DNA of 64,000 nucleotides from Micromonospora noduli. Its GTDB lineage: Bacteria; Actinomycetota; Actinomycetes; Mycobacteriales; Micromonosporaceae. The notes under the pieces are model-generated. The model was given only the letters and a program-made list of their open reading frames with translations, was not told where the DNA came from and made no database searches. The DNA lies in NCBI RefSeq assembly GCF_003264365.1, contig NZ_PYAK01000009.1, positions 1-64,000 of the forward strand, read 5' to 3'. How positions within the stretch are numbered: position 1 is the stretch's first letter; every line of letters starts with the position of its first letter. Below are positions 34,452 through 43,658 of this stretch, piece after piece. The translations under genes and the position numbers were made by a program.

Positions 34452-35147
34452 GTGCCAACCCGCCCCCGCACCACGCACCGCCCCCGGAGGTGCCCCATCG
34501 CCACGGTCGCCGGTTCCGGCAGTTCGACGACACAGGCCCAGCACTTCGCCGAGTCGTACGTCACCGAGGATCTCGTTCTGCGTACCGCCCGCAGCCTGGC
34601 CCGGGAGGTGGGCCTCGACGCGGTCACCCCCGGCGCGGGGGCGGCGCTGCGGCTGCTGGCCGCCGCCGGCAACGCCCGTGCGGTGGTGGAGATCGGCACC
34701 GGCACCGGAGTGAGCGGCGTCTGGCTGCTGCGCGGCATGCGCGTCGACGGCGTGCTCACCACCATCGACGTGGAGGTGGAGCACCAGCGGATCGCCCGGC
34801 GGATCTTCGCCGAGGCGGGTTTCGCGGCCGGGCGTACCCGGATCATCACCGGTCGGGCGCTCGACGTGCTGCCCCGGCTCGCCGACGGTGCGTACGACCT
34901 GGTCTTCGTGGACGCGGAGGCGACCGGCTTCCACGCCTGTGTGGAGGCGGCGCTGCGGCTGTTGCGCCCGGGGGGCGTGCTGGCGCTCAACGGTGTGCTG
35001 GCCAGCGACCGGATCGGCGACCCGTCCGCCCGGGACGCGGAGACGGTGACGGTCCGCGAGACGATCAAGGCGGTCCGGGAGTCGGAGCACTGGATTCCCG
35101 CGCTGCTTCCGGTCGGGCACGGGCTGCTCGCCGCGGTGAAGTGCTGA
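34452..35147 (+). CDS. SAM-dependent O-methyltransferase (Rv1220c-like)
   Basis: Up to 231 residues. AVVEIGTGTGVSGVWLL is the AdoMet motif, TTIDVEVEHQRIAR motif 2, YDLVFVDAEATGFHACVEAAL the metal/catalytic region of catechol-type O-methyltransferases. The start is odd: a GTG at 34452 has no ribosome site and a basic unlikely N-terminus, while GGAGG at 34486-34490 sits 6 nt before an in-frame ATC at 34497, just where family proteins begin. TACGCT (34442-34447) may be the -10. Divergent from htrA. Confidence 0.75.
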   Translation: MPTRPRTTHRPRRCPIATVAGSGSSTTQAQHFAESYVTEDLVLRTARSLAREVGLDAVTPGAGAALRLLAAAGNARAVVEIGTGTGVSGVWLLRGMRVDGVLTTIDVEVEHQRIARRIFAEAGFAAGRTRIITGRALDVLPRLADGAYDLVFVDAEATGFHACVEAALRLLRPGGVLALNGVLASDRIGDPSARDAETVTVRETIKAVRESEHWIPALLPVGHGLLAAVKC

Positions 35148-35160
35148 TTCGAGCCCAGGA

Positions 35161-35197
35161 CAGGTCAGAGCCCCGGTCGCGCCGAGGCTCTGACCTG
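35161..35197. terminator. Bidirectional terminator between O-methyltransferase and pepA
   Basis: Perfect 12-bp inverted repeat CAGGTCAGAGCC/GGCTCTGACCTG with a 13-nt loop between two convergent stop codons. Confidence 0.7.
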
Positions 35198-35201
35198 CGC
35201 C

Positions 35202-36677
35202 CTAGTTGACGTCGGCCAGCCAGCGCAGCAACGACCGGACGCCCCAGCCGGTGGCGCCACGACTGACCTCGGCCTGGTCGCCGTCGGCCCAGGACGGGGC
35301 GGACATGTCCAGGTGCAGCCAGCGGTCCCGTAGGTCGCCGGTGAACTCGCGCAGGTAGAGCGCGGCCATCACCGAGCCGGCACCCTGCGTCGGTGCGCTG
35401 AAGAGGTCGGCGATCTCGCTGCCGAGGTACTCGACGTAGTCGGTGTGCAGCGGCATTCGCCACGCCGACTCGCCGGCGGCCTCAATCGCCGCCAGCACGC
35501 TGGCGGCCAGCTCGTCGTTCTCGCTGTACAGGGCGGCGGTGCGCTTGCCCAACGCCACCGAGTTCGCGCCGGTGAGCGTGGCCAGGTCGAGCAGCAGGTC
35601 CGGTTTGAGCTGCTGCACCGCGTACGCCAGCGCGTCGGCGAGGACCAGCCGACCCTCGGCGTCGGAGTTGGTCGTCTCGCTGGTCGTACCGCCGTAGTGC
35701 CGGATGACGTCGCCGGGGCGGAACGCCGAGCCGCTGACCATGTTCTCGGCCAGCGGGGTCAACGTGGTGATCCGGACCGGCAGTCGCAGCGCGGCAGCGC
35801 CCAGGGTGGCGGCGACGACCGCGGCCGCGCCCGCCATGTCCTTGCGCATCAGCTTCATCGACGCCACCGGCTTGATCGAGATGCCGCCGGTGTCGAAGGT
35901 GATGCCCTTGCCGATCAGCACCACGTGGGTGCGCGCGTTGGCGGGGTGCCAGTCCAGTTCGACCAGCCGGGGTCCGCTGGCGGAGCCACCGCCCACGGCG
36001 AGGATCCCGCCGAAGCCCTCGGTGGTCAGCTCGGCCGGGCCACGCACCCGCAGCCGCAGGTCCGGAAGGTCGGCTGCGGCGGAGGCCACCTGGTCGGCGA
36101 ACCACTGCGGGGTCTTCACCGAGGAGGGGGTGTTGGTCAGGTCCCGGGCGAGATGGGTCATCGCGGCCGTGGTCCGGGCCGTGGCGATGGTGTCCTCGTA
36201 CCCGGTCGGGTCGTCGAGCAGCAGGTCGACGTCGGTGAGCGCCGGTCGGTCGCCGGCCTCGGTGAGTCGGAACCGGTACGGGGCGAGCAGCAGCCCCTCG
36301 GTCAACCCGCGAACCGCGGCCGGAGTCACCCCGGCCGGCAGCGCGATGGTGATATGCGTCTCAGCTGAAGCTGAGCGGGCCAGGGCCGCGCCGGCCGTCC
36401 GCCAAGCCGCCTCGCCGCCGTCACCGATGCCGAGCAGCAGCAGCCGGCCGGGGGTACGCCCGGGGCGCAGCTGAGTGTGGATCTCGCCGGATCGGCCCGT
36501 CAGCCGGGCCGCTGACGCCAGCGCGGCCGCCTCGTCGTCCGTGCCGTCCGGGCCCGCCACGGCGGTCGGTACGGGCTCGGCCGAGGTGTCGCCTTCCGCC
36601 GTCGAATCGGCGGAGCGGACGGGCAGGACGAGGACGTCGAGCCGGTCGGGCTCGGCGATCAGACGGATGGCGAGCAC
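35202..36677 (-). CDS. pepA: Leucyl aminopeptidase (M17)
   Basis: 491 residues. The signature NSDAEGRLVLADAL and the metal-binding GKGITFDTGGISIKP are intact, along with MRKDMAGAAAV. A two-metal exopeptidase for N-terminal residues, cytosolic. GTG at 36677 keeps family length and has GGAGG 11 nt upstream; the open frame upstream is not conserved-looking. The first 150 residues form the variable N-terminal domain. Confidence 0.92.
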   Translation of the reverse strand: MLAIRLIAEPDRLDVLVLPVRSADSTAEGDTSAEPVPTAVAGPDGTDDEAAALASAARLTGRSGEIHTQLRPGRTPGRLLLLGIGDGGEAAWRTAGAALARSASAETHITIALPAGVTPAAVRGLTEGLLLAPYRFRLTEAGDRPALTDVDLLLDDPTGYEDTIATARTTAAMTHLARDLTNTPSSVKTPQWFADQVASAAADLPDLRLRVRGPAELTTEGFGGILAVGGGSASGPRLVELDWHPANARTHVVLIGKGITFDTGGISIKPVASMKLMRKDMAGAAAVVAATLGAAALRLPVRITTLTPLAENMVSGSAFRPGDVIRHYGGTTSETTNSDAEGRLVLADALAYAVQQLKPDLLLDLATLTGANSVALGKRTAALYSENDELAASVLAAIEAAGESAWRMPLHTDYVEYLGSEIADLFSAPTQGAGSVMAALYLREFTGDLRDRWLHLDMSAPSWADGDQAEVSRGATGWGVRSLLRWLADVN

Positions 36678-36744
36678 GCGGAACCGTACCTCCAGGAAAG
36701 TGTCGCGGACCGGCGGCGAACCCACCTGACCGCAGCGTTGAAGA

Positions 36745-36777
36745 CCCTGAGCCACCGGCGATTCCGGTGGCTCAGGG
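36745..36777 (-). terminator. Strong hairpin downstream of the DUF3117 gene
   Basis: Perfect 14-bp inverted repeat CCCTGAGCCACCGG/CCGGTGGCTCAGGG with a 5-nt loop. Confidence 0.7.
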
Positions 36778-36790
36778 CCCAAAGAACGTT

Positions 36791-36812
36791 CCGGGCGGCG
36801 TGAGCCGCCCGG
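36791..36812 (-). terminator. First hairpin directly after the DUF3117 stop
   Basis: Perfect 9-bp inverted repeat CCGGGCGGC/GCCGCCCGG, 4-nt loop, 12 nt past the stop on the minus strand and followed there by AACGTTCTTT. Forms a double terminator with 36745-36777. Confidence 0.65.
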
Positions 36813-36824
36813 AGCACTCCTTAC

Positions 36825-36992
36825 TCAGCCAGCCGCTGCCTTCAGTGCGTCACCGAGCGCGTTGGCCTCGTCGGGAGTCATCTCGACGACGAGCCGGCCA
36901 CCGCCCTCCAGCGGGACCCGCATGACGATGCCCCGCCCCTCCTTGGTGACTTCCAGCGGACCGTCGCCCGTCCGCGGCTTCATCGCCGCCAT
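36825..36992 (-). CDS. DUF3117-family small protein
   Basis: 55 residues, MAAMKPRTGDGPLEVTKEGR then VMRVPLEGGGRLVVEM and EANALGDALKAAAG, matching the whole DUF3117 family (Rv1211-like). GGGGAGA precedes the ATG at 36992. Highly expressed small basic/acidic protein type of unknown function; a double terminator follows. Confidence 0.85.
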   Translation of the reverse strand: MAAMKPRTGDGPLEVTKEGRGIVMRVPLEGGGRLVVEMTPDEANALGDALKAAAG

Positions 36993-37182
36993 GTTGTCTC
37001 CCCTCAGACCTACACCAGGGTCGGTGGGTTGCCCCACAGCCACTTCGTCACGACCACCCGCAACGGTCACGGGGGTGTCGACCAACGATTTTCCCTGATG
37101 AACACCGCCGGACCCAAACCGGAGCAGCATTGATGTAACAGCATCTAGCTTATCTTGAGAAGGCCTGTCACAATGTGCGGTC

Positions 37183-38001
37183 ATGCAGGCACGGTCGGCA
37201 CTCTTCGACCTGTACGGCGACCACCTCCGTCCGAGGGGTGGCCGGGCACCGGTTGCTGCCCTGGTCAAGCTACTGGCGCCGCTGGGAATCGCACCGCCAG
37301 CAGTTCGCACCGCCGTCTCCCGGATGGTGCGTCAAGGCTGGCTCGAGCCCCTCCGGTTGGTCTCCGGACCGGGATATTCGATCACACCGAAAGCTGCCCG
37401 CCGACTCGACGAGGCAGCGGCCCGGATCTACCGGACCGGCCGGGTCACCTGGGACGGCCGGTTCGATCTGCTGGTGTTGGAGGCCCCGGGCTCCCGGCGG
37501 GACCGCCAGCGGCTCGCCGCCAACCTGAGCTTCCTCGGCTACGGGACGCTCGACGAGCAGACCTGGGTCGCCACCCGTCCCGCCGAGGATGTCGACCTGC
37601 TCCTCGCCGAGACCGGCATCCGGTTCGAGCGGTTCACCGCCTCGCACTTCTCCGGCACCCCCGGCGCGATGGGCGTGGTCCGACGCGCCTGGAACCTGGC
37701 CGAAATCGGCCGCGCCTACGAGCGGTTCGTCGCGGACCAGCGCCCGCTGCTCGCCGCGGTCACAGTGCGCAGCAGCGACGAGGAGGCGTACGCGACGCGG
37801 TTCCGCCTCGTGCACGCGTGGCGTACGTTCCTCTTCCAGGATCCGCAGCTGCCCCCGGCGCTGCTGCCCGAGCGGTGGCCCGGCACCGCCGCGGCCAGTT
37901 TCTTCGACCGGCACGCAGCCCGCCTGCGTCCGGCCGCCGACCGGTACGTCGAACAGTGCCTCGACGCCGGCAACCGCATCGTCCGACAGAAGGGTCGTTA
38001 G
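37183..38001 (+). CDS. paaX: PaaX-family transcriptional repressor
   Basis: 272 residues. N-terminal winged helix SALFDLYGDHLRPRGGR with APPAVRTAVSRMVRQGWLE, middle domain around VTWDGRFDLLVLEAPGS and C-terminal PaaX_C with YATRFRLVHAWRTFLFQDPQLP. Represses phenylacetate catabolism with phenylacetyl-CoA as inducer in model species. Here only an enoyl-CoA hydratase follows (4 nt gap), with no paaABCDE, so its targets may be elsewhere. Confidence 0.85.
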   Translation: MQARSALFDLYGDHLRPRGGRAPVAALVKLLAPLGIAPPAVRTAVSRMVRQGWLEPLRLVSGPGYSITPKAARRLDEAAARIYRTGRVTWDGRFDLLVLEAPGSRRDRQRLAANLSFLGYGTLDEQTWVATRPAEDVDLLLAETGIRFERFTASHFSGTPGAMGVVRRAWNLAEIGRAYERFVADQRPLLAAVTVRSSDEEAYATRFRLVHAWRTFLFQDPQLPPALLPERWPGTAAASFFDRHAARLRPAADRYVEQCLDAGNRIVRQKGR

Positions 38002-38005
38002 ACAC

Positions 38006-38797
38006 GTGACCGAGCCGCTGCTGGTCGACCGGACCGATGCCGTCGTCACCCTCACGCTGAACCGGCCGAACGCGATGAACGCGCTCGACGTGGCGCTCAA
38101 GGAGGCGCTGCGGGACGCCCTCGCGGAGCTGGAGACCGACCGGTCCTGCCGAGCGGTTGTCCTTGCCGGGGCCGGCGGGTCGTTCAGCGCCGGTCAGGAC
38201 CTGCGCGAGCACGTGGCCACCCTGGAAAACGCCGCCAGTGACCCGTTGGGCACCGTGCGGGCGCACTACAACCCGATCGCCGCCCGGCTCGCCAACCTGC
38301 CCAAGCCGGTGATCGCCGCGGTCCGCGGGATGGCCGCCGGGGCGGGCGCGTCGCTGGCGTTCCTGGCCGACATCCGCATCGGCGGTCCGACCACCAGTTT
38401 CCTGATGGCCTTCGCCAAGGTCGGTCTCGCCGCCGACACCGGTGCCTCCTGGACGCTGCCCCGGCTCGTCGGCCACGCCAAGGCGGTGGAGCTGCTGCTG
38501 CTGGCCGAGCCGGTCCGCGCCGAGGAGGCCTGCCGGCTGGGGCTGCTCAACCGGATGACGGACGACGACGAGCAGGTGTTGCCCATCGCCCAGGAGTTGG
38601 CCGCCCGCCTCGCCGCCGGCCCGACCGTCGCGTACGGGGCGATCAAGCGACAGCTCTCCATCGCCGACGCCGGTACCCTCGCCGACGCCCTCGCCGCCGA
38701 GGCGCAGGCCCAGTCGATCTGCGGTGCCACCGCCGACCACCGGGCGGCCACCCTCGCCTTCGTCGGCAAGCAGAAACCGGTCTTCGAGGGACGCTGA
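38006..38797 (+). CDS. Enoyl-CoA hydratase/isomerase
   Basis: 263 residues. Crotonase fold: VTLTLNRPNAMNALDVAL, oxyanion-hole AGAGGSFSAGQDLREH and KPVIAAVRGMAAGAGASLAF, then AFAKVGLAADTGASWTLPRL. The Asp in the AADTG loop rather than the classical Glu pair favours an isomerase like PaaG. GTG at 38006, 4 nt after paaX, so cotranscribed and probably acting on aryl-CoA intermediates. Confidence 0.85.
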   Translation: MTEPLLVDRTDAVVTLTLNRPNAMNALDVALKEALRDALAELETDRSCRAVVLAGAGGSFSAGQDLREHVATLENAASDPLGTVRAHYNPIAARLANLPKPVIAAVRGMAAGAGASLAFLADIRIGGPTTSFLMAFAKVGLAADTGASWTLPRLVGHAKAVELLLLAEPVRAEEACRLGLLNRMTDDDEQVLPIAQELAARLAAGPTVAYGAIKRQLSIADAGTLADALAAEAQAQSICGATADHRAATLAFVGKQKPVFEGR

Positions 38798-38856
38798 ACG
38801 CGATCCGGACGCCGCCCTTACCGTCCTCGAACACGGGACGCCTAGCGTCGGCCGGT

Positions 38857-40155
38857 ATGAGCGATCGTGAATCGGTGGCGCACCTGCTGCGCCGGGCCAC
38901 CTTCGGGCCGACCGCCGACGAGGTGGACGCGGCCGAGCGGGCCGGGCCGGCGGCGACACTGGACCGGCTGCTCACCCGGCCCGCCACGGACCGGGGTGCG
39001 GCGGCCACGCCGGTTCCGACGCTGCCCCCGGACCCGTACGCCGGTCTGACCAAGGACTCCACCCGCGAGCAACGGCAGCAGGCCAACGCGGAGCGCCGCA
39101 AGCAACTCCAGCAGGTCACCGAGTGGTGGCTGGACCGGATGGTGGCCGCCGAGGACGGGCTGACCGAGAAGCTGCTCTTCTTCTGGCACGGGCACTGGGC
39201 CACCAGCGCGCAGAAGGTCAAGTCGGCGCGACTGATGGTGGGCCAGCTGGAGACGCTGCGCCGGCACGGTCGTGGGCCGTTGGGCCCGCTGGTCGCCGCG
39301 ATGGTGCGCGACCCCGCCCTGATCGTCTGGCTGGACGGGCAGAAGAACACCCGCAAGGCGCCGAACGAGAATCTGGCCCGCGAGCTGATGGAACTGTTCA
39401 CCCTCGGCATCGGCGCCTACAGCGAGGCCGACGTGAAGGCCGGCGCGCGGGCCCTGACCGGCTGGGTGGTCGACCGGCGTACCGGCGCGGTCCGCTTCGA
39501 AACCAAGCGGCACGACCCTGGCGAGAAGAGCATCCTCGGGCAGAGCGGCCGGTTCGACGCCGAGGCGTACGCCGGCCTGCTGGCGGCCCAACCGGCGGCG
39601 GCGACCTTCGTGGCCGGTCGGCTCTGGTTCCGTTACGCCGGCACCGCAACCCCGGCGCCGGATGGCCTGGCCGGCGCGGACACCATCGCGACAGTGCGCG
39701 CGCTCTTCTCCGCACCGGCCTTCGCGCAGACCCGGGGCACGCTGGTGAAGCAGCCGGTGGAGTGGTTGGTCGGTGCGCTGCGGCAGCTCGGCATCCGACC
39801 GTCCGCGTTGCCCGAGCAGCAACGTAGACAACTGCTGGCCGGTCTGAACGCGCTCGACCAGGTGCCGTTGCGCCCACCGAGCGTGGGCGGTTGGCCGGCC
39901 GGGTCCGCCTGGCTGACCACCTCGTCGTTGCAGGCCCGGCTGCGGACGGCCGGGGTGCTCGCCGCCGCCACGGCACCAGCGGTGCTGGCCCGGCTGACCG
40001 CCGCGCCCACCGCCGGCCGACCGGACGCGCTGGCCCGACTGCTGGTGGTCGACGGCTGGGGCGCGCGCACCCGCGCCGCTCTCACCCCGCTGGCTGGTGA
40101 GCCCCGCAAGCTGCTGGCCGCCGGCCTGGTCAGCCCCGAATACACAGTCAGCTGA
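38857..40155 (+). CDS. DUF1800-family protein
   Basis: 432 residues. VAHLLRRATFGPTADEVD, LLFFWHGHWATS, NENLARELMELFTLGIGAYSE and the DV-K-A-ARALTGW motif are the family's core. Always paired with DUF1501; from family knowledge the pair is thought to be exported or membrane-linked and of unknown role. TAGCGT (38843-38848) lies 8 nt before the ATG (leaderless). Confidence 0.85.
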   Translation: MSDRESVAHLLRRATFGPTADEVDAAERAGPAATLDRLLTRPATDRGAAATPVPTLPPDPYAGLTKDSTREQRQQANAERRKQLQQVTEWWLDRMVAAEDGLTEKLLFFWHGHWATSAQKVKSARLMVGQLETLRRHGRGPLGPLVAAMVRDPALIVWLDGQKNTRKAPNENLARELMELFTLGIGAYSEADVKAGARALTGWVVDRRTGAVRFETKRHDPGEKSILGQSGRFDAEAYAGLLAAQPAAATFVAGRLWFRYAGTATPAPDGLAGADTIATVRALFSAPAFAQTRGTLVKQPVEWLVGALRQLGIRPSALPEQQRRQLLAGLNALDQVPLRPPSVGGWPAGSAWLTTSSLQARLRTAGVLAAATAPAVLARLTAAPTAGRPDALARLLVVDGWGARTRAALTPLAGEPRKLLAAGLVSPEYTVS

Positions 40156-40169
40156 GCGGAGGAGTCGAC

Positions 40170-41411
40170 ATGGACACAGTGACCCGACGCAGGTTCCTAC
40201 TGACCAGCGGGGTGGTCGGCGCGGGCGCGTTGGCCGCCGGGGCCGGCGCGTACAGCCTGCGGGACCTGCTGGACACCGGCGGGGACCGGGACCCGCAGTC
40301 CCGCACGCTGGTGCTGGTGACCCTCTACGGCGGCAATGACGGTCTCAACACGGTCATTCCGTACGGCGACCCGGCCTACCGGGCGGCTCGCCCGGAGCTG
40401 GCCTACCCGGACGGGGAGGTGCGGCGGTTGGACGACGACTTCGGCCTCAACCCGGCGCTGGCCGGCCTGCACCAGCGCTGGTCCGGCGGTGGGTTGGCGA
40501 TCGTGCGCGGAGTCGGCTACCCGAAGCCGGACCGCAGCCACTTCCGTTCGATGGACATCTGGCACACCGCGCAACCGGACCGGCCCGGCAACACCGGCTG
40601 GCTCGGGCGGTGGCTGGACCGCGCCGGTGGCGACCCTCGGCTGGCGGTCTCCTTCGAGCCGGCGCTGCCGCCGCTGCTGGCCGGGGCGGTGAGCGCCGGT
40701 GCGGCCGTGCCCGTGACCGACCGGAAGGCCGCAAAGGGGCTGCCCGCGGCGACACTGACCGCGTTCGCCGCCGCCGAGGCGGGCGAGTCGGCGGCCCGGG
40801 GCCGGGCCGCCGCCTGCTTCGCCGACCTGCGGTCGGTGGACGAGATGATCCGCCAGGTGCGCGACTCCGCCGACCCGGACACGGCGGACCCGGACGGCGA
40901 GCAGGCCCCCGCGACGGCCACCGGTGGGGCCCGCACCCCGCTGGACGCGCAGCTCGACCTGGTCGCGCAATGCGTCGAGGCGGGAGTGTCCACCCGGGTC
41001 TTCTCGGTGTCGCTGGGCGGCTTCGACACGCACGCCGACGAGAAGCAGTTGCAGGCCGTGCTGCTGGGTCAGCTGGACCGGGCGTTGACCGGGTTCGCCG
41101 ACCGGATGAGTCGCACCGAGGCTGGCCGGAAGGTGGTGGTGGCTGTCTACTCCGAGTTCGGCCGTCGGGTACGGGCCAACGCCTCGGACGGCACCGACCA
41201 CGGCACGGCCTCGGACGTGCTGCTGCTCGGCGCGGGCGTCCGGGGCGGCTGGCACGGCGCACCACCGAGCCTCACCGACCTCGACGACGGCGACCTGAAA
41301 TACACCACCGACTTCCGGGACGTCTACGCCACGCTGCTGGAGCGGGTGCTGGACACCGACCCGGGCCCGGTCCTCGCCGACTGGCGGGGACGAGTGGACA
41401 AGCTTTTCTAG
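40170..41411 (+). CDS. DUF1501 protein with Tat signal
   Basis: 413 residues. Twin-arginine signal TRRRFLLTSGVVGAGALAAG, then LVLVTLYGGNDGLNTVIPYG, RSHFRSMDIW and FSVSLGGFDTHADEKQLQ, family-typical and resembling alkaline-phosphatase/sulfatase-like folds. GGAGGAG precedes the ATG. It follows DUF1800 by 14 nt as one operon. Exported by Tat (inferred from the motif). Confidence 0.88.
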   Translation: MDTVTRRRFLLTSGVVGAGALAAGAGAYSLRDLLDTGGDRDPQSRTLVLVTLYGGNDGLNTVIPYGDPAYRAARPELAYPDGEVRRLDDDFGLNPALAGLHQRWSGGGLAIVRGVGYPKPDRSHFRSMDIWHTAQPDRPGNTGWLGRWLDRAGGDPRLAVSFEPALPPLLAGAVSAGAAVPVTDRKAAKGLPAATLTAFAAAEAGESAARGRAAACFADLRSVDEMIRQVRDSADPDTADPDGEQAPATATGGARTPLDAQLDLVAQCVEAGVSTRVFSVSLGGFDTHADEKQLQAVLLGQLDRALTGFADRMSRTEAGRKVVVAVYSEFGRRVRANASDGTDHGTASDVLLLGAGVRGGWHGAPPSLTDLDDGDLKYTTDFRDVYATLLERVLDTDPGPVLADWRGRVDKLF

Positions 41412-42040
41412 TCGTCCTCTTCCGGGTCCTGGTTGGCCTGCTCGCCCAGCACGAACGCCTGCATGGCCAGCTCGTCGCCGGCCGGCGAGACGAAGGCGGG
41501 CAGTTCACGCGGGCCCAGCTCCTGCACGTAGGACCAGAACAGCCGAACCGCCTCGGCCGGCGTGCCGGCCTCGATCGGCAGGTCGAGGCTGACCAGCCAG
41601 GTGCGCCGCGCCGGGGGCGGGCCGAGCTGGTCGGCCAGCGCCCGGAAGGCCGCCGGCTCCACAGCGGTGACCGGCCCGTCGAGCGTCAGCAGGTCGGCCG
41701 GCACCGGCTCGTCGAAGGCCCGCCGGGTGTACGCGACGACGAGCGTGCCCGGCTCGACCGGGGACTGCGGGTCGTCCGGGTCTTCGCGGTGGCGTCGACC
41801 CGGCGCGGTGACCCGGCCGAGGGCCACCAGCCGTGGCGGCGCGTCGACCAGCACGGCGACCTGGTCGCCCAGCGCTGGTCGGGTGACGTCGGTGAGCCCG
41901 GTCAGCTCCAGCGTGTCGTGGTGCACGAGCCGCTCGGCCTCGTACCGTTCGGCGGGCAGCAGCACCGCCCAGGTGCCCACCCCGTCGGCGTTGCCGGCCG
42001 CACCGGCCCGGTGCGCGGTCTCGGTCGTCATGCCTGCCAT
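41408..42040 (-). CDS. Conserved hypothetical protein
   Basis: 210 residues, with GVGTWAVLLPAERYEAERLVHH and GDQVAVLVDAPPRLVALGRV blocks of a beta-barrel (EVE/PUA-like) feel, then TWLVSLDLPIEAGTPAEAVRLFWSYVQELG. No catalytic motif recognised. Starts 4 nt after tag; start could also be the ATG at 42031. Its end overlaps the opposing DUF1501 gene by 4 nt. Confidence 0.6.
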   Translation of the reverse strand: MAGMTTETAHRAGAAGNADGVGTWAVLLPAERYEAERLVHHDTLELTGLTDVTRPALGDQVAVLVDAPPRLVALGRVTAPGRRHREDPDDPQSPVEPGTLVVAYTRRAFDEPVPADLLTLDGPVTAVEPAAFRALADQLGPPPARRTWLVSLDLPIEAGTPAEAVRLFWSYVQELGPRELPAFVSPAGDELAMQAFVLGEQANQDPEEDD

Positions 42041-42044
42041 CTCA

Positions 42045-42626
42045 TCACGCCGCCGCTGGAAGGGTGACGTGACAGCCGACGATGTGATCGTCGACCATCC
42101 CGGTGGCCTGCATCAGCGCGTACGCGGTGGTCGGGCCGACGAACCGGAAGCCGCGCTTCTTGAGTGCCTTGGCCATCGCCGTCGACTCCGGGGTGATCGG
42201 CGCCAGTTCGGCGAACGAGGCGGGACGAGTTGGCCGGGGATCCGGCGCGAAGGACCAGAGCAGCGCGGACAGGCCCTCCGGCAGCTCCAGTGCGGCGCGG
42301 GCGTTGGCGATCGCCGCCTCGATCTTGGCCCGGTTGCGGACGATGCCGGCGTCGGCGAGCAGCCGGGTCACGTCGGAGTCGTCGTAGCGGGCGACGGTCG
42401 GGATGTGGAAGTCGTCGAAGGCCAGTCGGAACGCCGGACGCTTGCGCAGGATGGTCAGCCAGGACAGCCCGGACTGGAACGCCTCCAGCGTCATCCGCTC
42501 GTAGAGCGCGTCGTCGCCGCGCAGCGGCCGCCCCCACTCCGTGTCGTGGTAGATGGCGTAGTCGGGGGTGCTCGACCCCCAGGCGCAACGAGCCAGCCCA
42601 TCTGCGCCGATCACCAGGTCAGTCAC
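42045..42626 (-). CDS. tag: DNA-3-methyladenine glycosylase I
   Basis: 193 residues. RCAWGSSTPDYAIYHDTEWG is the hallmark N-terminal, with catalytic region LYERMTLEAFQSGLSWLTIL and GFRFVGPTTAYALMQATGMV; the CxxH-type zinc residues include C14 and the late HIVGCH pair. Removes 3-methyladenine in base-excision repair. TAGCGT (42634-42639) is 7 nt before the GTG, leaderless. Confidence 0.92.
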   Translation of the reverse strand: MTDLVIGADGLARCAWGSSTPDYAIYHDTEWGRPLRGDDALYERMTLEAFQSGLSWLTILRKRPAFRLAFDDFHIPTVARYDDSDVTRLLADAGIVRNRAKIEAAIANARAALELPEGLSALLWSFAPDPRPTRPASFAELAPITPESTAMAKALKKRGFRFVGPTTAYALMQATGMVDDHIVGCHVTLPAAA

Positions 42627-42761
42627 CCCGTACACGCTAGGGCATCGCACCGACACCCCATTGCCACCGGCCGCCCGGCTGCCTATGGTGCTTGTTACCG
42701 ACCGGTAGGCCGAGGTCACCAGATGGTGCGCCCCGACCGGTGACGGCGAGCGGAGGCCGCG

Positions 42762-43658
42762 GTGAAGGAGTTCCCGGACGTCATCGCCTGGTCGATCCCG
42801 GCCTTCGTGCTCCTCATCGTGCTGGAGCGGGTCTCCTACCTGCTGCACCGCGACGACGACGAGGTCGGCTACGGCGGCGCCGACACCGCGACCAGCCTGA
42901 CGATGGGGCTGGGCAGCATCTTCGCCGACCTGCTCTGGAAGGTGCCGATCGCCGCCGCGTACGCGCTGCTCTACGCGCTCACCCCGCTGCGGGTCGCCGA
43001 GCTCTGGTGGACCTGGCCGCTGATCCTGCTCGCGCAGGACTTTTGCTACTACTGGTCGCACCGCGGCCACCACGTGATCCGCATCCTCTGGGCCTCGCAC
43101 GTGGTGCACCACTCGTCGCAGCGGTTCAACCTCTCCACCGCCTTGCGCCAGCCGTGGACCGGCCTGACCAGTTGGGTGTTCTACATCCCGCTGATCGTGG
43201 CCGGCGTCCACCCGGCCGTGGTCGCGTTCTGCGGCTCGGTCAACCTGCTCTACCAGTTCTGGATCCACACCGAGCGGATCGAGAAGATGCCGCGCTGGTA
43301 CGAGGCGGTGTTCAACACGCCGTCGCACCACCGGGTGCACCACGCGTCGCAGGGCAGCTACCTGGACCGCAACTTCGGCGGCATCCTGATCGTCTGGGAC
43401 CGGCTCTTCAAGTCGTTCGCGCCGGAACGGGAACGTTGCGTGTACGGCCTGACCAAGAACGTCGCCAGCTACAACCCGATCCGGGTGGCCTTCCACGAGT
43501 ACGCCTCGATCGCCCGGGACCTGCGCGCCGCGGCGACCTGGCGGCACCGGGTCGGGCATCTCTTCCGCGCACCGGGCTGGCAGCCGGCACCCGGCTCCCC
43601 GGTCAGGGCAGCCGGCCCTGCTCGACCAGACGGGCGAACCTCTTCAGCGCCTGGGTGA
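42762..43658 (+). CDS. Sterol desaturase/fatty acid hydroxylase-family membrane di-iron oxidase
   Basis: 298 residues with four hydrophobic segments and the di-iron His clusters WSHRGHHVIRI, SHVVHHSSQRFN and PSHHRVHHASQG, matching HxxxH/HxxHH/HxxHH spacing. Likely hydroxylates or desaturates a membrane lipid. GGAGG lies 5 nt before GTG 42762. The last 20 residues overlap (43603-43658) the opposing SRPBCC gene and are low-complexity. Confidence 0.88.
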   Translation: MKEFPDVIAWSIPAFVLLIVLERVSYLLHRDDDEVGYGGADTATSLTMGLGSIFADLLWKVPIAAAYALLYALTPLRVAELWWTWPLILLAQDFCYYWSHRGHHVIRILWASHVVHHSSQRFNLSTALRQPWTGLTSWVFYIPLIVAGVHPAVVAFCGSVNLLYQFWIHTERIEKMPRWYEAVFNTPSHHRVHHASQGSYLDRNFGGILIVWDRLFKSFAPERERCVYGLTKNVASYNPIRVAFHEYASIARDLRAAATWRHRVGHLFRAPGWQPAPGSPVRAAGPARPDGRTSSAPG

